A DNA stretch of 8,405 nt. Source: Fimbriimonadaceae bacterium (GTDB lineage Bacteria; Armatimonadota; Fimbriimonadia; Fimbriimonadales; Fimbriimonadaceae). The translations under genes were made by a program, and so were the position numbers. The notes beneath the pieces are model-generated. The model saw only the letters and a list, made by a program, of their open reading frames with translations. It made no database searches and was not told where the DNA came from. Below, one piece after another: positions 6,022 through 8,405 of the stretch. The stretch spans positions 1 through 8,405 of the forward strand of contig JALHPH010000057.1 of assembly GCA_022842565.1 (NCBI GenBank), in the 5' to 3' direction. Each line of letters starts with the position of its first letter. The first letter of the stretch is position 1.

Positions 6022-6816
6022 TTATTCTACGTCTTCGAGCTCCGAATGCTCAGGGTCCGGCTTACGGGATTTCGCGCGTTTTCCGATGGCGGCATCCAAT
6101 CCGACCATGGAACGGAGTCGGTCGAGTTCTGCTTTGCTGAGGGCGCGGCATTGTCCGACGGCCAATCCGCGGTCGGTGAGGAAGGCGATTCGGGTTCGCT
6201 TGAGCGAATTGACGGGGTGCCCAACGCTGGCGCACATGAGCCTGATCTGCCGGTTTCGACCCTCGTGCAGGACCATTGTCATCAGTGTTGTGTCGCGGCG
6301 TTGCTCGTAACTTTCTTTGATGACGTGAGCTTCTGCGGTCTTCTTGCCCTCAATCGAGACACCGTGCCGAAGCCGTTCGACCGCTTTGTCCGAGACATCG
6401 CCCTTTACGACCACGCGGTATTCCTTTTCGATGCCGTAGCGGGGGTGACCGACTCGCGCGTGAATCTCGCCGTCATTCGTACAAAGGATCAGCCCCTCGG
6501 AATCCATGTCGAGTCGACCGATGGGCTTGAGCGGCGAGCCGACATCGGGCAGGTAGCGCCGGACGGTCGGGCGACGTTGCGGGTCATTCAGGGTCGTTAC
6601 CACGCCTTTCGGCTTGTTTAGCAGCACCGTAAAGCGTTGCGGTTCTTTGATCGCGATGCCGTCGACTTCCACCCGGTCTTGCTCGGGGTTGACTTTCACA
6701 CCGAGGACCGTGATGACCTCGCCATTGACGGTCACACGGCCCTCCAGAATGAGTTGTTCGGCGGCTCGTCGGCTGGCAACGCCACACGAGGCCATGTATT
6801 TGTGAAGTCTTTCCAT
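6022..6816 (-). CDS. rluB: rRNA pseudouridine synthase, RsuA/RluB family
   Basis: This enzyme isomerises uridine to pseudouridine in ribosomal RNA. The 264-residue protein has an N-terminal S4 RNA-binding domain (about 1-48, MERLHKYMASCGVASRRAAE). The catalytic domain contains LLNKPKGVVTT (65-75), the motif GRLDMDSEGL at 100-109 with catalytic Asp103, and LHEGRNRQIRLM (183-194). These fit RsuA/RluB/RluE/RluF rather than RluA. The RluB assignment (23S rRNA, near U2605 in E. coli numbering) rests on resemblance to the Firmicutes RluB and on gene order, so the exact target is inferred. The C-terminus (about 245-264) is a charged, probably disordered tail. The frame is open to 6927, but the added residues overlap the end of the upstream carboxypeptidase and match nothing in the S4 family, so the ATG at 6816 is chosen. 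It lies 7 bases after that gene's stop; AAGAG in this gap is at best a weak ribosome-binding site. Confidence 0.94.
   Translation of the reverse strand: MERLHKYMASCGVASRRAAEQLILEGRVTVNGEVITVLGVKVNPEQDRVEVDGIAIKEPQRFTVLLNKPKGVVTTLNDPQRRPTVRRYLPDVGSPLKPIGRLDMDSEGLILCTNDGEIHARVGHPRYGIEKEYRVVVKGDVSDKAVERLRHGVSIEGKKTAEAHVIKESYEQRRDTTLMTMVLHEGRNRQIRLMCASVGHPVNSLKRTRIAFLTDRGLAVGQCRALSKAELDRLRSMVGLDAAIGKRAKSRKPDPEHSELEDVE
6024..6029 (-). promoter_or_regulatory. Possible -10 element (TAGAAT) before the DCC-family gene
   Basis: TAGAAT on the minus strand overlaps the stop codon of the pseudouridine synthase gene and ends 9 bases before the GTG start of the next gene. The geometry is close to that of the leaderless starts elsewhere in the window, so it could give the last gene its own transcript. 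The match is short and partly dictated by the codons for Val-Glu-stop. Confidence 0.3.
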
Positions 6817-6823
6817 GCGCTCT

Positions 6824-8011
6824 TTAGATTCTGCGCGATTTCCGCCTGAACGCGACCGCTCCCAGAAGCATGAGCCCACCCAAAAGAAACGATAAATTTG
6901 CCCCTGCGGGTCGGTTAGCGAGGTCACGCAGCACGGATTCCTTCTTGGTCACGCCCTCGGCGGCCACGATGGGCACTCGAAAAACCGTGTAATCGCTATC
7001 GCGAACGATGGCCTCGCCGAGCGGCTGGCCAGCGGTCACGGGTGCCGTGACCGGGATATCGCTTCGCCACAAAATTTCCACCGACTGCTCGGCGCCCGTG
7101 CGGGCGAGCAACGGCACGGCTACGGTTGGCCGGGCGCGCACTGATCGCTGCTCTCCCTGCGCTACCGGGACGTCGAGGAGAGCGACCGTCGGCGAGGTCG
7201 TGCGCTCCAAACGGTAGTTCTGATAAGTCCAATCCAGCATCGCGCGATGATCGGCGAAGGCGTCTTTGCTTTTCAGGACCACCGTGATCACTCGGAAGCC
7301 GTTTCGCGTGGCCGAACCCACAAAGCACCTGCCAGCGGCCTCGGTGTAGCCGGTTTTGATACCGTCGGCGGTTGGGTCGAGGTTCAGGTACTCGTTACGT
7401 GAGAGCAGCACCGTGTCCTTCTCGTTCATGCTTCGGGCGATGGTCCGCTTGGGCGTCCGGACGATGGCCGCAAACACCTCGTTCTCCATGGCTGCCTGGG
7501 CCATCAGCGCGAGATCGCTTGCGGTGGTGAGGTGCTCTTTTTCGCTGAGGCCATGGGGATTGCAGAAGTTGGAGTTGAGCGCGCCCTGCTCGGCGGCCCA
7601 CAGGTTCATCTGCTTGGCAAACGCCGCATCCGAACCCGCGATTTGGACGGCAAAGGCGTGGCAAACGTCGTTCGCACTGCGCAGCATGGTCGCATAAAGC
7701 GCATCCTCCACTGAGAGCTTCTCGCCCTTTTTCAGATGCAGAGTGCTGCCGCCAACCGCCTTGGCATCGGCGGGCGAGACCAGTGTGTCGTCCAGCTCAA
7801 GCGACTCAAGCGCCACCATCGCGGTAACGATTTTGGTGGTGCTGGCAGGGTGCATCCTCTTGTGCGGATTTTTCTGCCAGAGGACGCGGCCGCTGATCGC
7901 CTCGATGATCATGCCCGCTTCGCCCTCAATCGCCAATTTGGGCAATTGTGGGTTCGCGGTGGCGTGACCCATGAGGGCCAGCCCCAGCAAAATCAGTGCG
8001 GGGCGCGTCAT
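6824..8011 (-). CDS. D-alanyl-D-alanine carboxypeptidase (DacA/PBP5 family, S11)
   Basis: This low-molecular-weight penicillin-binding protein removes the terminal D-Ala from peptidoglycan pentapeptides outside the cytoplasmic membrane. The 395-residue protein has a signal peptide (ALILLGLALMGHATA, likely cleaved after Ala19). All three penicillin-binding motifs are present: SxxK as STTK at 57-60 with nucleophile Ser57, SxN as SAN at 112-114, and KTG at 219-221 inside DGIKTGYTEAAG. Residues about 275-360 form a beta-rich domain like the PBP5 C-terminal domain. Many relatives end in an amphipathic anchor. This one ends in a hydrophobic segment (about 373-388, LSFLLGGLMLLGAVAF) plus RRKSRR, so it is probably held by a true membrane helix with a cytoplasmic basic tail. 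The ATG overlaps the scpB stop as ATGA, implying translational coupling. A symbol such as dacB (as in Bacillus) or dacA is possible but cannot be chosen from sequence alone. Confidence 0.95.
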   Translation of the reverse strand: MTRPALILLGLALMGHATANPQLPKLAIEGEAGMIIEAISGRVLWQKNPHKRMHPASTTKIVTAMVALESLELDDTLVSPADAKAVGGSTLHLKKGEKLSVEDALYATMLRSANDVCHAFAVQIAGSDAAFAKQMNLWAAEQGALNSNFCNPHGLSEKEHLTTASDLALMAQAAMENEVFAAIVRTPKRTIARSMNEKDTVLLSRNEYLNLDPTADGIKTGYTEAAGRCFVGSATRNGFRVITVVLKSKDAFADHRAMLDWTYQNYRLERTTSPTVALLDVPVAQGEQRSVRARPTVAVPLLARTGAEQSVEILWRSDIPVTAPVTAGQPLGEAIVRDSDYTVFRVPIVAAEGVTKKESVLRDLANRPAGANLSFLLGGLMLLGAVAFRRKSRRI

Positions 8012-8405
8012 GTTGGAATGGACGATTCTACCGGCAAAGAGAGCTTGGGGAGGTGCCCTAACGACTCCAATCCGAATGCGTGCAAGAACTGTGCCGTGGT
8101 GCGATAGAGCAACGGGCGGCCGGGGGTTGGCTTGCGGCCCGCTTCCTCGATGAGGCGACGGTCCAGCAACGCGCGGAGGCCATAGTCGCTTTGCACCCCG
8201 CGGATCGTTTCGATTTCGCCGGCGGTGATTGGCTGCTGGTAAGCAACAATCGCGAGCACCTCCATTTGGGCTCGCGAGAGCCGATTTCGCTGAGGTTGCT
8301 TGAATGAAGCGATCAGCTCGGCGTGCTCGGGCCTGGTGCAGAACTGCCAGCCGCCCGCGATGGGGAGCAGCTGAATGCCTCGGTTCAATTCACAGTCTTC
8401 TTTCA
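8008..8405 (-). CDS. scpB: Segregation and condensation protein B (5' end outside window)
   Basis: ScpB is the winged-helix (kite) subunit of the bacterial Smc-ScpA-ScpB condensin and helps organise and segregate chromosomes. The last 131 codons are visible. Recognisable blocks are RGIQLLPIAGGWQFCTRPE, LSRAQMEVLAIVAYQQPIT, GEIETIRGV and GRKPTPGRPLLYRTTAQFL, followed by FGLESLGHLPKL. Together these give the second winged-helix domain in full and the end of the first. The frame stays open to the window edge, upstream of an internal TTG at 8388, and the peptide before that TTG (EDCEL) leads smoothly into the conserved block. The true start therefore lies beyond 8405 and the protein is not truncated by mutation. 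Usual family length is nearer 180-200 residues. The gene overlaps the carboxypeptidase by 4 bases; scpA would be expected further upstream. Confidence 0.95.
   Translation of the reverse strand, partial: KEDCELNRGIQLLPIAGGWQFCTRPEHAELIASFKQPQRNRLSRAQMEVLAIVAYQQPITAGEIETIRGVQSDYGLRALLDRRLIEEAGRKPTPGRPLLYRTTAQFLHAFGLESLGHLPKLSLPVESSIPT
8025..8030 (-). promoter_or_regulatory. Possible internal -10 element (TAGAAT) before the carboxypeptidase gene
   Basis: Within the last codons of scpB the minus strand reads GGTAGAAT, ending 13 bases before the carboxypeptidase ATG. A start 7 bases downstream would leave a 5' leader of about 6 bases. The same TAGAAT hexamer precedes the DCC-family gene. It is short, lies in coding sequence and has no clear -35 partner. 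Confidence 0.2.

Noticed and set aside
6817..6927. N-terminal extension of the pseudouridine synthase to 6927
   Set aside because: The extra 37 residues lie over the end of the carboxypeptidase gene and are not S4-like. The standard N-terminus MERLHKYMASCGVASRR begins at 6816.
8386..8388. TTG at 8388 as the start of a short ScpB
   Set aside because: The frame is open through the window edge and the residues before the TTG continue the conserved domain, so this is an internal Leu codon of a gene cut by the window.
1..8405. Search for a defence system, mobile element, CRISPR array, tRNA or riboswitch
   Set aside because: All space is taken by housekeeping-type genes with short gaps. I saw no transposase, integrase, nuclease-helicase cluster, spaced repeats or structured leader.

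Overview
The window is an ordinary, gene-dense stretch of a bacterial chromosome with moderately high GC. It holds seven complete or nearly complete protein genes plus the last codons of an eighth, and I see no mobile element, CRISPR array, rRNA or tRNA. Most gaps are 4 to 68 bases, so no intergenic region reaches 300 bases. The families are housekeeping ones. The combination (no clear Shine-Dalgarno sites, -10 boxes abutting start codons, a Firmicutes-like scpB/dac/rluB order, a membrane J-domain/TPR protein) would suit a deep-branching phylum such as Armatimonadota (Fimbriimonas-like) or a relative. That placement is a guess from gene flavour, not a computed result.

Layout, left to right. 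Positions 1-1188 (+) carry the tail of an unidentified membrane protein, overlapped by ATGA with a 370-residue J-domain protein that also has a TPR-like region and about five membrane segments. Positions 1217-3136 (+) are metG, methionyl-tRNA synthetase. Convergent to it, 3153-4973 (-), is an oligoendopeptidase F-type M3 metallopeptidase. A 68-base divergent promoter region separates that from 5042-5623 (+), a protein that looks like two tandem ABM-type ferredoxin-like domains. From the right edge leftwards runs a minus-strand operon-like block: scpB (cut by the window end), a D-Ala-D-Ala carboxypeptidase, an RluB-type pseudouridine synthase and a DCC-family (DUF393) thioredoxin-like protein. 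Its junctions are a 4-base overlap, 7 bases and 7 bases.

The most noteworthy signal is in the control sequences. metG and the ABM-like gene share an identical 13-base element containing TACAAT that ends exactly 8 bases before each ATG. The peptidase gene has TATAAT ending 7 bases before an internal ATG. This predicts leaderless or nearly leaderless transcripts and moves the peptidase start to 4973. Both convergent junctions contain inverted repeats that could act as terminators. I found no convincing new multi-gene system. The least characterised proteins are the J-TPR-membrane protein and the tandem ABM-like protein.
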